Of a stretch of DNA of 64,000 nt, positions 43,221 through 51,918 are shown piece after piece. The stretch covers positions 1 through 64,000 of the forward strand of contig CAJXUD010000007.1 of assembly GCA_913061415.1 (NCBI GenBank), in the 5' to 3' direction. The DNA is from an uncultured Oleispira sp. (lineage in GTDB: Bacteria; Pseudomonadota; Gammaproteobacteria; Pseudomonadales; Oceanobacteraceae). The notes under the pieces are model-generated. The model did no database searches. It saw nothing but the letters and a program-made list of their open reading frames with translations, and was not told the DNA's origin. The position numbers were made by a program, and so were the translations under genes. Within the stretch, counting starts at the first letter, position 1; the number at the start of each line of letters is the position of its first letter.

Positions 43221-45267
43221 TTTTCCTCGCAGTGCGTTGATCTGGTTGATGTTGGCCATTGCCAGTGTGTATCTGCCGTTGCAAATGCATTTGCCGTTAT
43301 GGACGGGTTTGGTTTTTGTCAGTGTGATCGCTTGGCGCTGGATGATGCACTTAGGGCATTGGCCCTATCCCAATACGGTGGTGAAAGTTGTGGTGGTGGT
43401 ATTTGCTATTGCCGCCGTGGTGATTTCTGCCAAGGGGCGTTTTCATCTAGAAAGTGCTACGACGTTTATTTTGGTGTCGAGTTTATTAAAAGTATTAGAA
43501 ATTAAAAATCAACGTGATGGCTATATCGTTGTTTTTATCTCAATGTTTTTATTGGCGGTGAGTTTTTTATTCGAGCAAGGATTGTTTACTGCGATTTATA
43601 GTGTGCTGGCGATTTGGTTATTATTAGCGGCGTTGGTCGGCTTGCATCAGAGTGAGCAATTGCAGAACAATTTTAAGCGCGCAGGAAAAATAAGTGTCCA
43701 GGTTTTATTATTGTCGCTGCCGATCATGCTGGTATTGTTTTTATTGTTTCCGCGCTTAGGGCCATTATGGTCTCTGAATTTACAATCGGGTAAGGCTAAA
43801 ACAGGGCTGTCAGAAAATATGAGTCCGGGGGATATTGCCGAACTGTCAAATTCTGATGAGTTGGTTTTTCGGGTAAAGTTTGAGGGCGAACCCCCCGCCC
43901 CTGATCAATGGTATTGGCGCGGATTGGTATTAGATTTTTACGATGAAATTAATGGTAAAGCTAACTGGTCGATGAGCGGCATTCTTAATCAAGTGGATTG
44001 GTATCCTAATAGCTGGCTGCCAGACGATGGTGAAGGTGTTTTTAATTATCGCATTATTCAAGAAGCCAGTAATAAAAAGTGGTTGTTTGGTTTGCGAGGC
44101 ATTGCCGCTATGGAAAGTGGCATCGGCATGACCGAAGACGATCGTATTGTTAGTAATAAAAAACTGCTGCAACGAAAAGAATATGCGGTGCGGTCTGTGC
44201 CTAAATTGGCGATTGCCAAGCAAGGGTTGCGACCGTTTATGCGACAGCAAAATTTACAGTTGCCGCGCGGGTCGGTCAACCCAAAGACGCGATCATTAGC
44301 CCAGCAAATATTATTGAACTTCGATTCTGATGTCGAGCGCATGAAGCATGCGTTGTCGTATTATCCTGATAATGATTTTAGCTATACATTAAAGCCCGAG
44401 GTGATGGAGGGGAATGATATTGATGATTTCTTATTTGAAAAACGTTCGGGGTTTTGTGCGCATTATTCCAGTAGTTTTGTCTTTTTGATGCGTTCAATGA
44501 ATATTCCTGCGCGCGTAGTTGCAGGGTATCAAGGCGGCGAACTGAATCCTGATAGCGGCCACATTACAGTGCGCCAATACGATGCGCATGCTTGGGTCGA
44601 AGTGTGGTTAGAAGACCAAGGTTGGGTATCGGTTGATCCGACGGCGCAGGTAGCCCCTGAACGTATTAGTTTGGGATTACGTGAAGCGTTGGGTGGCAGT
44701 GATGAGTTTTTATCGAATAATAATTTTTCCCTCATCAAAATGTCGCACTTGCCTTGGTTAAACGATTTGCGCTTCCAGTTGGATCAGTTGAATTATTATT
44801 GGCACAAAACAGTGTTGAATTTTAATAAAGACAAACAAGGTAGTTTATTAAAAGACTGGTTTGGTAGTGGTTTTTTGAAGAAGAGCTTGTACGCGTTAGC
44901 GGCCATTTTTTGTTCGTTATTCTTTTTTATTGCGCTGGTAGTTTTGTGGCGTAAGCCCAATCGTACAGAATCAGACTTAGTAAAAACCTTGCGTTTATTT
45001 GATAAGAAAATCTCGGCGGTAGTTGAGCCTCGACGTGAAAATGAGGGGTTAGCAGATTACAGTTTGCGATTGCAGCAGTGCTACCCTGAGTATGCAGATT
45101 CTATTCGACGTTTATTTGATCAACTGCAGTATCATTATTTCTCGGGTGTTAATAGCGGAGCTAATAAAAAATCCCGTGAGAAGAACGCAGAAAAGACCGC
45201 AGAAAAAAACGAACGACTGCTGGCTAAAAATTTAATGCAGTTGGCACGTCGGCTTGGCAAAAGCTAG
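43207..45267 (+). CDS. Transglutaminase-like TgpA family protein (DUF3488)
   Basis: About 686 residues: several N-terminal membrane helices, then the transglutaminase core with Cys in RSGFCAHYSSSFVFLMRSMNIPARVVAGYQGGE, His in VRQYDAHAWVEVW and Asp in GWVSVDPTAQVAPERI, followed by a C-terminal membrane helix and a DUF4129-like tail. AGGAGG lies just before the ATG at 43207. It completes the MoxR-DUF58-TgpA operon. A repeat EKNA/EKTA/EKNE (45178-45213) is near the C-terminus. Confidence 0.93.
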   Translation: MSAINFPRSALIWLMLAIASVYLPLQMHLPLWTGLVFVSVIAWRWMMHLGHWPYPNTVVKVVVVVFAIAAVVISAKGRFHLESATTFILVSSLLKVLEIKNQRDGYIVVFISMFLLAVSFLFEQGLFTAIYSVLAIWLLLAALVGLHQSEQLQNNFKRAGKISVQVLLLSLPIMLVLFLLFPRLGPLWSLNLQSGKAKTGLSENMSPGDIAELSNSDELVFRVKFEGEPPAPDQWYWRGLVLDFYDEINGKANWSMSGILNQVDWYPNSWLPDDGEGVFNYRIIQEASNKKWLFGLRGIAAMESGIGMTEDDRIVSNKKLLQRKEYAVRSVPKLAIAKQGLRPFMRQQNLQLPRGSVNPKTRSLAQQILLNFDSDVERMKHALSYYPDNDFSYTLKPEVMEGNDIDDFLFEKRSGFCAHYSSSFVFLMRSMNIPARVVAGYQGGELNPDSGHITVRQYDAHAWVEVWLEDQGWVSVDPTAQVAPERISLGLREALGGSDEFLSNNNFSLIKMSHLPWLNDLRFQLDQLNYYWHKTVLNFNKDKQGSLLKDWFGSGFLKKSLYALAAIFCSLFFFIALVVLWRKPNRTESDLVKTLRLFDKKISAVVEPRRENEGLADYSLRLQQCYPEYADSIRRLFDQLQYHYFSGVNSGANKKSREKNAEKTAEKNERLLAKNLMQLARRLGKS
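45178..45213 (+). repeat. 12-bp x 3 in-frame tandem repeat
   Basis: Three 12-bp units encode EKNA, EKTA and EKNE near the C-terminus of the TgpA protein. Frame kept. Confidence 0.85.
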
Positions 45268-45299
45268 CGCTGTTAGTTTTAGCGCTGCTAATTATAGTG

Positions 45300-45923
45300 T
45301 TATTGCCAGCTGCAAAAACAACCTTTGCCAATCACATTGGTAAAGGTATTAAGCGGTGCGTCGCTGGCCATTTGGTTAACGATACTGCTTAAAAATCCTT
45401 CTTCGTTACTGGTGCAAAAAGCACCAAATCCATAGGGGCCAAAGTAGCCCAGTTTATTCTCTTCATTGATTAATGCTAACGCTGGGCTAGATGGTAAACT
45501 GCGCAGGGTATTATTGGCTTTAATGATCGATAGTCGGTCGCCGTTTAAGGCTTGCAGTTGTTCAATTTCTTCGTCGCGGCTATCAGGGTGGGCGATGATG
45601 ACGATGCGTAATTCTTGTGCGCTGAAGTTAGTTAGTAAACGACTAAAGTGACGCTGACTTACGCGATTGCAAAGACAATCGGGTTTCCAAAAATGCATTA
45701 ACGTTTGCTGGTTTTCTAATGGTGCAGGTAGTTCTTTAATATAAGGTGTGAACAGAGATTCTATCGCCATCGGTTGGTAGAACATTGTATCGTCTTGCGG
45801 AGTAATAAAGCTTTTGAGATTGGCTTGCTGAAACCACCAAAGGCCAAATAATGTGGCTGTAATCCAGATGCTAAATAGCGAAATGATTAGCCAGTTGGGT
45901 AGAGACTTTTTAGTATTGTGCAT
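45300..45923 (-). CDS. DUF6436 family thioredoxin-like membrane protein
   Basis: The 207-residue protein has one N-terminal membrane anchor (LIISLFSIWITATLFGLWWF) and a thioredoxin-like part with HFWKPDCLCNRVSQRHF (CxC), RIVIIAHPDSRDEEIEQL, SSPALALINEENKLGYFGPYGFGAFC, and a C-terminal GCFCSW. The CxC motif stands where thioredoxins have CxxC. These features match DUF6436 as I remember it; function unknown. It is last of a minus-strand group after norM and the glycosyltransferase gene. Confidence 0.75.
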   Translation of the reverse strand: MHNTKKSLPNWLIISLFSIWITATLFGLWWFQQANLKSFITPQDDTMFYQPMAIESLFTPYIKELPAPLENQQTLMHFWKPDCLCNRVSQRHFSRLLTNFSAQELRIVIIAHPDSRDEEIEQLQALNGDRLSIIKANNTLRSLPSSPALALINEENKLGYFGPYGFGAFCTSNEEGFLSSIVNQMASDAPLNTFTNVIGKGCFCSWQ

Positions 45924-45971
45924 GGTGATTGAATCGATAAAGTGTGGTCGATATGATAACGGATATGACGG

Positions 45972-46790
45972 TTATTTGTGATCTTTATATTCCCAATTTA
46001 AATACCGCTTATATTGGTCTTCTTTAATCAGTCCTTTAAAACGCATCTCTCGCAAGGTGCGGTGGAGCTTCTTCATTACCGCCGGTGAGCCCGTGCTGTT
46101 TTTATAGGTGGCGTGATGGTTATTGCCAGGGGAATGCATGAGCTGAGCAAGGTATGCCCCTTCGACCGCATTGATCTCACTAGGGGGCTTGTTGAAAAAG
46201 TACGCGCAGGCGTTGGCGATGCCGTAAATTTCTGGGCCAAATTCAATAATGTTGAAGTACAGCTCTAGAATCTCATTTTTTGAGATCGTATGCTCTAGGC
46301 GGTAGGTGATTAATCCTTCCTGCACTTTATGGGTGAAGTTGGTATTGTTACTTAGGAATAAGCTTTTGGCGGTTTGTTGGGTAATCGTACTGGCTTCGAA
46401 ACGCCATTTTCGGGTTTTGACATTATGCACGAGTGCAGCGACCAGGGCGTTGTAGTCGATGCCGCGGTGATTAAAAAACGTTTCGTCTTCGCTGATGACC
46501 AGTGCGTAGAGCAGTTCGGTGCTGACGTCTTTTAGTTCGGTCCAGCTGCCTGGCTTGCTTTGCTTGGAATTAATAGCGTTGGCTATGCTGAGGGCTTGGG
46601 CGAGGCCACGTACCTTATTGAATGAGAGAGAGTCTTTAGACGGAATGGAATCAATTAACTGGTAGGTTGTGATCCCCAGTGCGGTTAAACCTACCAGTGT
46701 GATGAGTCCAAACAAAAAAACAAAGCGATGAATTAAACGCTTTAGTGTTCGCAATCGTTGCCAAAATTTTGTTGCCTTAATTGCGATCAA
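45972..46790 (-). CDS. Monofunctional biosynthetic peptidoglycan glycosyltransferase (MtgA-like, GT51)
   Basis: The 272-residue protein has an N-terminal membrane helix (FVFLFGLITLVGLTALGITTY) and the GT51 motifs: ISEDETFFNHRGID with the catalytic Glu, FEASTITQQTAKSLFLSN, EGLITYRLEHTISKNEILELYFNIIEFGPEIYGI and AVEGAYLAQLMHSP. It polymerises glycan strands from lipid II. A TTG at 46790 is the only good start. No transpeptidase domain is present. Adjacent norM and DUF6436 genes read the same way with short gaps. Confidence 0.9.
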   Translation of the reverse strand: MIAIKATKFWQRLRTLKRLIHRFVFLFGLITLVGLTALGITTYQLIDSIPSKDSLSFNKVRGLAQALSIANAINSKQSKPGSWTELKDVSTELLYALVISEDETFFNHRGIDYNALVAALVHNVKTRKWRFEASTITQQTAKSLFLSNNTNFTHKVQEGLITYRLEHTISKNEILELYFNIIEFGPEIYGIANACAYFFNKPPSEINAVEGAYLAQLMHSPGNNHHATYKNSTGSPAVMKKLHRTLREMRFKGLIKEDQYKRYLNWEYKDHK

Positions 46791-46833
46791 TGCTTTGTCT
46801 CATCCATTTGCTATTTATGCCGAATCATCTGCT

Positions 46834-48207
46834 TTATATCTGATGCTTTTTACTTACCTTGTATAAACGATAGCTTAACATGATCGCAGATGCCGTTAAT
46901 CCGACGGTAATTCCTAACCAAAAACCTTTCGCACCTAGAGGCTCGGGGGCTTCGAAGGTTAAATAATATCCCAAGCCTAGTCCGCATAACCAATATGACA
47001 AGAACGTAATGACCATGACTATAATCGTATCTTGGTAGCCACGCAATGCGCCAGCGGCGGCAATTTGAATGGCGTCACTGAATTGATAGATGGCAGCGTA
47101 CATAAGTAGTGTCGCACCAATTTCTACCACTACGGGGTCGGAGGAGTACAGTTGCGAAATATAGGGGGCTAACAAAATAATGGTGCTGGCGTTGATAATG
47201 GCCAGTGCTAGGTTTACACGAATGCCTAACCAAGAAATGTTGGCGGCCTGTTCTGGTTTTTCTCGCCCTAGTTGCTGGCTCACCATAACCGTTATGGCCA
47301 TGCCAACGCTTAATGGCACCATGAAAGTGAGTGAAGATAGGTTAATTGCAACCTGGTGTCCGGCAACGACTTCAGTGCCAAGCGGGGTTAAAAAGAGTGC
47401 AATCACCGAGAAGAAACTGACTTCAAAAAAGATGGCGCTGCCAATAGGAATGCCTAAGGCAATTAGATCGATCATTGGTTGGCGCTTCATGCGGAAGAAG
47501 GTTGATAGCTTGCGCTGGTGCAGGGGCAATCGATGCTTGTAGCAGTTAATCAGCATGGCAATGAATAAGAAGTGAAAAACGATCGCGGTGCCATAACCGC
47601 AACCTGCGCCACCCATTGGTTCGATGCCTAGCCAGCCGTATACAAATAGGCCGTTGGCGGGAATGTTGAGTAGTAAACCCGCCAACATAATGCGAGTTAC
47701 TGCACCCGGTTGATTCAGTGCTTCGGCATGGAAGCGCAATGCCAAGAAGCCGCCTGCTGCAGGCAAGCCCAAGGCGACGTCCTGTATATAGGTACGCATT
47801 AATTGTGCGCTGAGCGGGTCGGGCAGTAAAAAGCTGAGCATAGGGCCAAAATGATAGAGGACTAAACCTAATAGGGAGCCCAGTATGATGCCCACTATGA
47901 CGGCTGAACCTAGAATGTCGCCGACTTGATCGGTTTTATTAGCCCCGACCAGTTTTGCAACTTGCGGTGTAAACGCAACCATGACCCCAGCAACAAATAA
48001 TAAGATGGGTGTCCAGAGACTCGAGCCAATGGCGATGGCGGCAAGATCTTCGGTGCCGACGTGCCCAGACATAATGGTATCGATGGTCGCCATGCCGATT
48101 TGCGCAAGTTGAGTGATCAGAATGGGAGCCGTTAGGGCGTAGAGCTGTATTAGGTGCTGCTTAGTTAAGAAAGCACTGGCTGGGGATTTGGTATTTGTCA
48201 TAATCAT
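46834..48207 (-). CDS. MATE family efflux transporter (NorM-like)
   Basis: About 457 residues in twelve membrane helices with internal two-fold repeat, starting with LYALTAPILITQLAQIGMATIDTIMSGHVGTEDLAAIAIGSSLWTP and FTPQVAKLVGA, typical of MATE Na+/H+-drug antiporters. The second half shows EVSFFSVIALFLTPLGTEVVAGHQVAINLSSLTFMVPLS. The start could be ATG 48207 or 48201; neither has a strong ribosome site. It is divergent from epmC. Confidence 0.93.
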   Translation of the reverse strand: MIMTNTKSPASAFLTKQHLIQLYALTAPILITQLAQIGMATIDTIMSGHVGTEDLAAIAIGSSLWTPILLFVAGVMVAFTPQVAKLVGANKTDQVGDILGSAVIVGIILGSLLGLVLYHFGPMLSFLLPDPLSAQLMRTYIQDVALGLPAAGGFLALRFHAEALNQPGAVTRIMLAGLLLNIPANGLFVYGWLGIEPMGGAGCGYGTAIVFHFLFIAMLINCYKHRLPLHQRKLSTFFRMKRQPMIDLIALGIPIGSAIFFEVSFFSVIALFLTPLGTEVVAGHQVAINLSSLTFMVPLSVGMAITVMVSQQLGREKPEQAANISWLGIRVNLALAIINASTIILLAPYISQLYSSDPVVVEIGATLLMYAAIYQFSDAIQIAAAGALRGYQDTIIVMVITFLSYWLCGLGLGYYLTFEAPEPLGAKGFWLGITVGLTASAIMLSYRLYKVSKKHQI

Positions 48208-48267
48208 CAATTATCAGTAAGCTGCGCATTTTGCCCGTTAATAGCGCGAGAGTATAGAAGCGACTTC

Positions 48268-48882
48268 ATGATTGAGCATAATCCTGACCAATTAATTCAT
48301 ATTTTTAATCGGCTGTTCATTAACCTTCATAATACTTGCCTTGCGCGGTGTGATGATCACGGCCATGACGAGCCGATTTATTTGCCTGCGGGTGATGATT
48401 TTAAGCATCATCGAGTTTTGTTTGCTCATGGATTTTTTGCCAGTGCACTTCACGAAATCAGTCATTGGTGTATTGCCGGTGAGCAGCGTCGGTTATTGGT
48501 CGATTATGGCTATTGGTACGAACCTGATGGCCGCAGTGCTGACAAACAGCGTGAGTTTGAGCAGGTTGAGATAAAACCACAGGCGATTGAGTGGATCTTA
48601 TCAAAAGCTTGTGGGCTGGCGTTTAATATCAGTACCGATAATTTAGAGGGTGATGCGCAGGCGATTGCGGCAGGGCGAGCACTGTTTGCTGAAAATGTCG
48701 TTAAACAAGTGAAAATATATCTGTTAAATGGTCTTCCTGAGCGCGCAGGCGTATTAAAGCAGGCTTTATTGGATTATTATCAACGTACCAAAAAATTAGA
48801 TAGCGATCAGTTTCAGATTAGTGAATTGATCGGAGCGTATGAGTTGCCCGCTATGGCGACCACAGCACTCGATTCGGATTAA
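48268..48882 (+). CDS. epmC: Elongation factor P hydroxylase
   Basis: The 204-residue protein has FFASALHEISHWCIAGEQRRLLVDYGYWYEPDGR at about 56-89. The HEISHW iron-ligand motif and the IAGxxRR segment are characteristic of EpmC. It hydroxylates the lysylated Lys of EF-P. The later DYQRTKKLDSDQF part agrees. No membrane segment. It starts 60 bp from the divergent norM gene. Confidence 0.93.
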   Translation: MIEHNPDQLIHIFNRLFINLHNTCLARCDDHGHDEPIYLPAGDDFKHHRVLFAHGFFASALHEISHWCIAGEQRRLLVDYGYWYEPDGRSADKQREFEQVEIKPQAIEWILSKACGLAFNISTDNLEGDAQAIAAGRALFAENVVKQVKIYLLNGLPERAGVLKQALLDYYQRTKKLDSDQFQISELIGAYELPAMATTALDSD

Positions 48883-48945
48883 GCGTTGTCGCGGATGTCT
48901 GGGTGAGTTGTTATAACTATAAAGTTAGATTTTGAAGGTTACACT

Positions 48946-50340
48946 TTGTTTAAAAAAATAATATCAGCCATTACTGGCTCGCCCAGTGATGCGAGCCAGA
49001 AAAGTAACAGCAAAAAAGACGCTCCCGCAGCAAAGAACAAACCTAATGAGCGCAGTAAGCAAACGCATAAGCCTCATAAAGCCGCTCAAAAAGAAAATTT
49101 CAAACCTTCTGCGAAAGGTAATCAAAAGCATCAAGAGCAGAAGAAGCCACCGGCTAAGCCATGGAAGCTAGAAGACTTTGTGGTGGAAGCGGTTGAAGGC
49201 AAGGCACGTTTTCATGATATGCAGCTACCTGAGTCGTTGATGCGTGGCATTCAAGAATCAGGTTTTGAATATTGCACACCGATTCAAGCACAGTCCTTAC
49301 CGTCGGCGCTACAAGGGCGTGATATTTTAGGCCAAGCGCAAACGGGTACCGGTAAATCTGCGGCGTTTTTGACAGCGGTTATTAATCGTTTGTTAACCGA
49401 GCCTCTAGAAGAGCGTTTTGCCAGTGAGCCCCGTGCGCTGATTGTTGCACCGACTCGTGAACTTGTGATGCAGATTGGTAAAGATGCGCGTGGCCTGGCT
49501 GCGCATACCGGTTTGAATGTTGTGACGATTGTTGGCGGCATGGATTATGAAGAACAGCGTCGTGCTGTGCGTGATCATGTGGTTGATATTTTGGTAGCAA
49601 CCCCAGGTCGTTTAATCGACTTTATGGGTAGCCAAGATGTTTACCTAGATGAAGTGGATATCTTGGTATTGGATGAAGCGGATCGCATGTTGGATATGGG
49701 CTTTATTCCTGATGTTCGTCGCATTGAGCGCGCAACTCCTACTAAGGGCGATCGTCAGACGTTATTTTTCTCTGCGACCTTTACTGAACAAATTCGTCGC
49801 TTAATCGACCAGTGGACTCATGAGCCTGTTGAAGTAACGATTGAGCCAGAAACCGTTGCGACTGATAACATCGACCAGAAGTTCTTTATGGTGGCTGGTG
49901 ATGAGAAGTTTGATGTGTTGTGTAAATACTTACGTGAAGAAAAAATCGAACGCGCGATTATTTTTGCTAACCGTCGTGATATTACCCGTAACTTGTGTGA
50001 CAAGTTAAATAAGCATGGTTTGGTAGCCGGTTTGTTGTCGGGCGAAGTAAATCAGCAGAAGCGTATTAAAACCCTTGAGCGTTTTCGTGATGGTTCATTG
50101 CCGCTTCTAGTGGCGACGGATGTTGCTGGCCGTGGTATTCACGTTGATGGTGTATCTCACGTCTTTAATTATAACTTGCCTGACGATGCAGAAGATTACG
50201 TTCACCGTATTGGTCGTACTGGCCGTGCAGGTACTAAAGGTATTTCGATTGCGTTGGTGTCTGAAGATGATGCATTTGAATTGCCGGCATTAGAAGAATA
50301 TTTGGGTACTAAGCTGAAGCTAGAACAGCCGACTCTTTAG
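48946..50340 (+). CDS. rhlB: DEAD-box RNA helicase (RhlB-like)
   Basis: The 464-residue protein has a Lys-rich N-terminal tail of about 75 residues and the complete helicase core: Q motif YCTPIQAQSLP, motif I AQTGTGKSAAF, Ia PTRELVMQIG, Ib TPGRLIDF, II VLDEADRML, III SATF, and VI HRIGRTGRAG. The YCTPIQA and GQAQTGTGK wording is typical of RhlB, the degradosome helicase. The start is TTG with AAGG upstream. It is followed by a 14-bp intergenic repeat. Confidence 0.92.
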   Translation: MFKKIISAITGSPSDASQKSNSKKDAPAAKNKPNERSKQTHKPHKAAQKENFKPSAKGNQKHQEQKKPPAKPWKLEDFVVEAVEGKARFHDMQLPESLMRGIQESGFEYCTPIQAQSLPSALQGRDILGQAQTGTGKSAAFLTAVINRLLTEPLEERFASEPRALIVAPTRELVMQIGKDARGLAAHTGLNVVTIVGGMDYEEQRRAVRDHVVDILVATPGRLIDFMGSQDVYLDEVDILVLDEADRMLDMGFIPDVRRIERATPTKGDRQTLFFSATFTEQIRRLIDQWTHEPVEVTIEPETVATDNIDQKFFMVAGDEKFDVLCKYLREEKIERAIIFANRRDITRNLCDKLNKHGLVAGLLSGEVNQQKRIKTLERFRDGSLPLLVATDVAGRGIHVDGVSHVFNYNLPDDAEDYVHRIGRTGRAGTKGISIALVSEDDAFELPALEEYLGTKLKLEQPTL

Positions 50341-50387
50341 TCGGCATAGTTTAGTCGGCATAGTTTAGTTGGCAGCATAGTTAGTCG
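50338..50387. repeat. 14-bp x 3 intergenic tandem repeat
   Basis: TAGTCGGCATAGTT at 50338-50351 and 50352-50365 are identical; a third, slightly longer copy and a partial fourth follow. It begins at the stop codon of rhlB. Confidence 0.88.
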
Positions 50388-50436
50388 GAAAACAGTTAAC
50401 ACACTCATCTAATTGACTCATCTAGGTGGAGGTACA

Positions 50437-50955
50437 ATGGCTAAAAGTACTATTGTTAAAAATACAATGACTAGAAGTAAGCACAACTCAATAAAAAAGA
50501 GCGTTATTAAAAATAGCGTTAATTTGGCTTTTGGCTTAATGCTAAGTCTATTAAGTGTCAGCAGCTTGGCCGAGATCAAACTCAGTCCGCAGTGGACTGA
50601 GCGTTATTTGTTTAAGAATATGCCGAACTTGGTAAAGAATAGTCATACTGATCATGTATTGGCGTTTTATTATTTTGGCAGCTTTGATGACTATACCATT
50701 ATGGGTATGGAGCGTGTGAAGGGTGACGATTATGAGCCTCATCATACGATTCTTGTTTTTAAAGATTCTGTGTTGCAAGGATATTACCCAGAATTATTGG
50801 TATTCCCAGGTGGTGTATCTGAGCAGGGCGAAGTGTACTTTCCTGCGAATCGTACGGTGAATACCGTGATTGATTTGGCTAATGGCGATTATCCAGTGAT
50901 TATCTTTAACGATAATCCTGAGACGGCTTCCCAGTATATTCCGTTATTGCCTTAA
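50437..50955 (+). CDS. Hypothetical exported protein, 172 residues
   Basis: The N-terminus is basic (Lys/Arg/Ser-rich, about 30 residues), then hydrophobic LAFGLMLSLLSVSSLAEIK, a probable signal peptide with a long n-region and a cleavage site after LA. The mature part is about 120 residues with a strand-rich pattern (HTDHVLAFYYFGSFDDYTIMGMERVKGDDYEPHHTILVFK). A strong GGTGGAGG precedes the ATG at 50437. No family recognised. A strong bidirectional terminator follows. Confidence 0.65.
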   Translation: MAKSTIVKNTMTRSKHNSIKKSVIKNSVNLAFGLMLSLLSVSSLAEIKLSPQWTERYLFKNMPNLVKNSHTDHVLAFYYFGSFDDYTIMGMERVKGDDYEPHHTILVFKDSVLQGYYPELLVFPGGVSEQGEVYFPANRTVNTVIDLANGDYPVIIFNDNPETASQYIPLLP

Positions 50956-50967
50956 TACTTATAGAGC

Positions 50968-51010
50968 ACAAAAAAAGGCCGACCGAATTAAATTCGGTCG
51001 GCCCTTTTTT
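50968..51010. terminator. Bidirectional terminator
   Basis: GGCCGACCGAAT and its complement ATTCGGTCGGCC form a near-perfect stem centred at about 50990, flanked by seven A (left) and six T (right). Longer flanks also pair. It separates convergent genes at 50955 and 51047. Confidence 0.9.
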
Positions 51011-51046
51011 GTGCGCTAACTTTTTTTGTGTGCTAATAAGCAAACG

Positions 51047-51754
51047 CTAGAAAGAAAAAGAACGGCTATAAGTGAATATGATCGAGGTGCTGCCGTCGAA
51101 CTGACGAGACAGGTTTGTTTTCTCAATCGATAAACCTAAGTTGTGATCGAAATAGTTACGAGTAACGCCTAGGCGGAAGTGGAAATAATCATCACGACTT
51201 TCGCTGCCCCAGTTTACGGTCTCGGTCGTATCAAGGTATTGATACTGACGAGCAGAAAATTCAAAGCCAAATTGACCGGCGTTAATGGTTTGAGCCAGTT
51301 CTAATACCTGTAATGACTCACCGCTTCCCATGTAATCATCCGCTAAGCGATAACCCAAGGTAGTGGAATCGTTTAATAGAAGGTTAAGGAATCCTTCGCC
51401 GTAGGCTTGCTTTGATGCTTTGGCATCGCCCATAAAAGTTGCGCGGGTATAACCCAGATCAACCGCTAAGAAAGAGGTAAATGGATAGTACCAGCCAGCG
51501 TAGCCATCTAGTTCGAAGCGCGTGCTGTCAGGTGAGCCACGCTCTACACCCGATAACCAAGCGCCGCCATAGAAGCCTGTTTGTGAGCTGTATAGGGCGT
51601 TAAGTTGAATAACCGGTTTTGCTTTACTTTGTTTTATTCCGTCACGAACAAATTCAGAGGCGAAGCCCGCATCGAGAATGACCTCGGCTTGGCTGATACT
51701 GGATACGGACAGTAGAACGGCTAATAAGGTACTGGATGTCACACGAAAGCGCAT
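51047..51754 (-). CDS. TorF family putative porin
   Basis: The 235-residue protein has a signal peptide (VTSSTLLAVLLSVSSISQA) and a mature barrel: VILDAGFASEFVRDGIKQSKAKPVIQLNALYSSQTGFYGGAWLSGVE is the family signature (TorF/Gcw_chp). The rest is Tyr- and Asp-rich strands ending SFSF, with a C-terminal Phe. It is an outer-membrane protein, perhaps a small channel. Convergent with the preceding exported protein gene and divergent from the ABC gene. Confidence 0.85.
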   Translation of the reverse strand: MRFRVTSSTLLAVLLSVSSISQAEVILDAGFASEFVRDGIKQSKAKPVIQLNALYSSQTGFYGGAWLSGVERGSPDSTRFELDGYAGWYYPFTSFLAVDLGYTRATFMGDAKASKQAYGEGFLNLLLNDSTTLGYRLADDYMGSGESLQVLELAQTINAGQFGFEFSARQYQYLDTTETVNWGSESRDDYFHFRLGVTRNYFDHNLGLSIEKTNLSRQFDGSTSIIFTYSRSFSF

Positions 51755-51918
51755 AGATACAACCTAACAATTAAAATAATAGTGGAGCGCCGACATAATA
51801 ACCGCTCAGAGGTCGTTTAACCATTGTTTTGGCTAAAATACAGGAAAGGCGAAAATAGGCCTGCTATGGTAAAATATTGAATTGAGCATTAGTACTAAAT
51901 TAATAATACAGGTTTGTT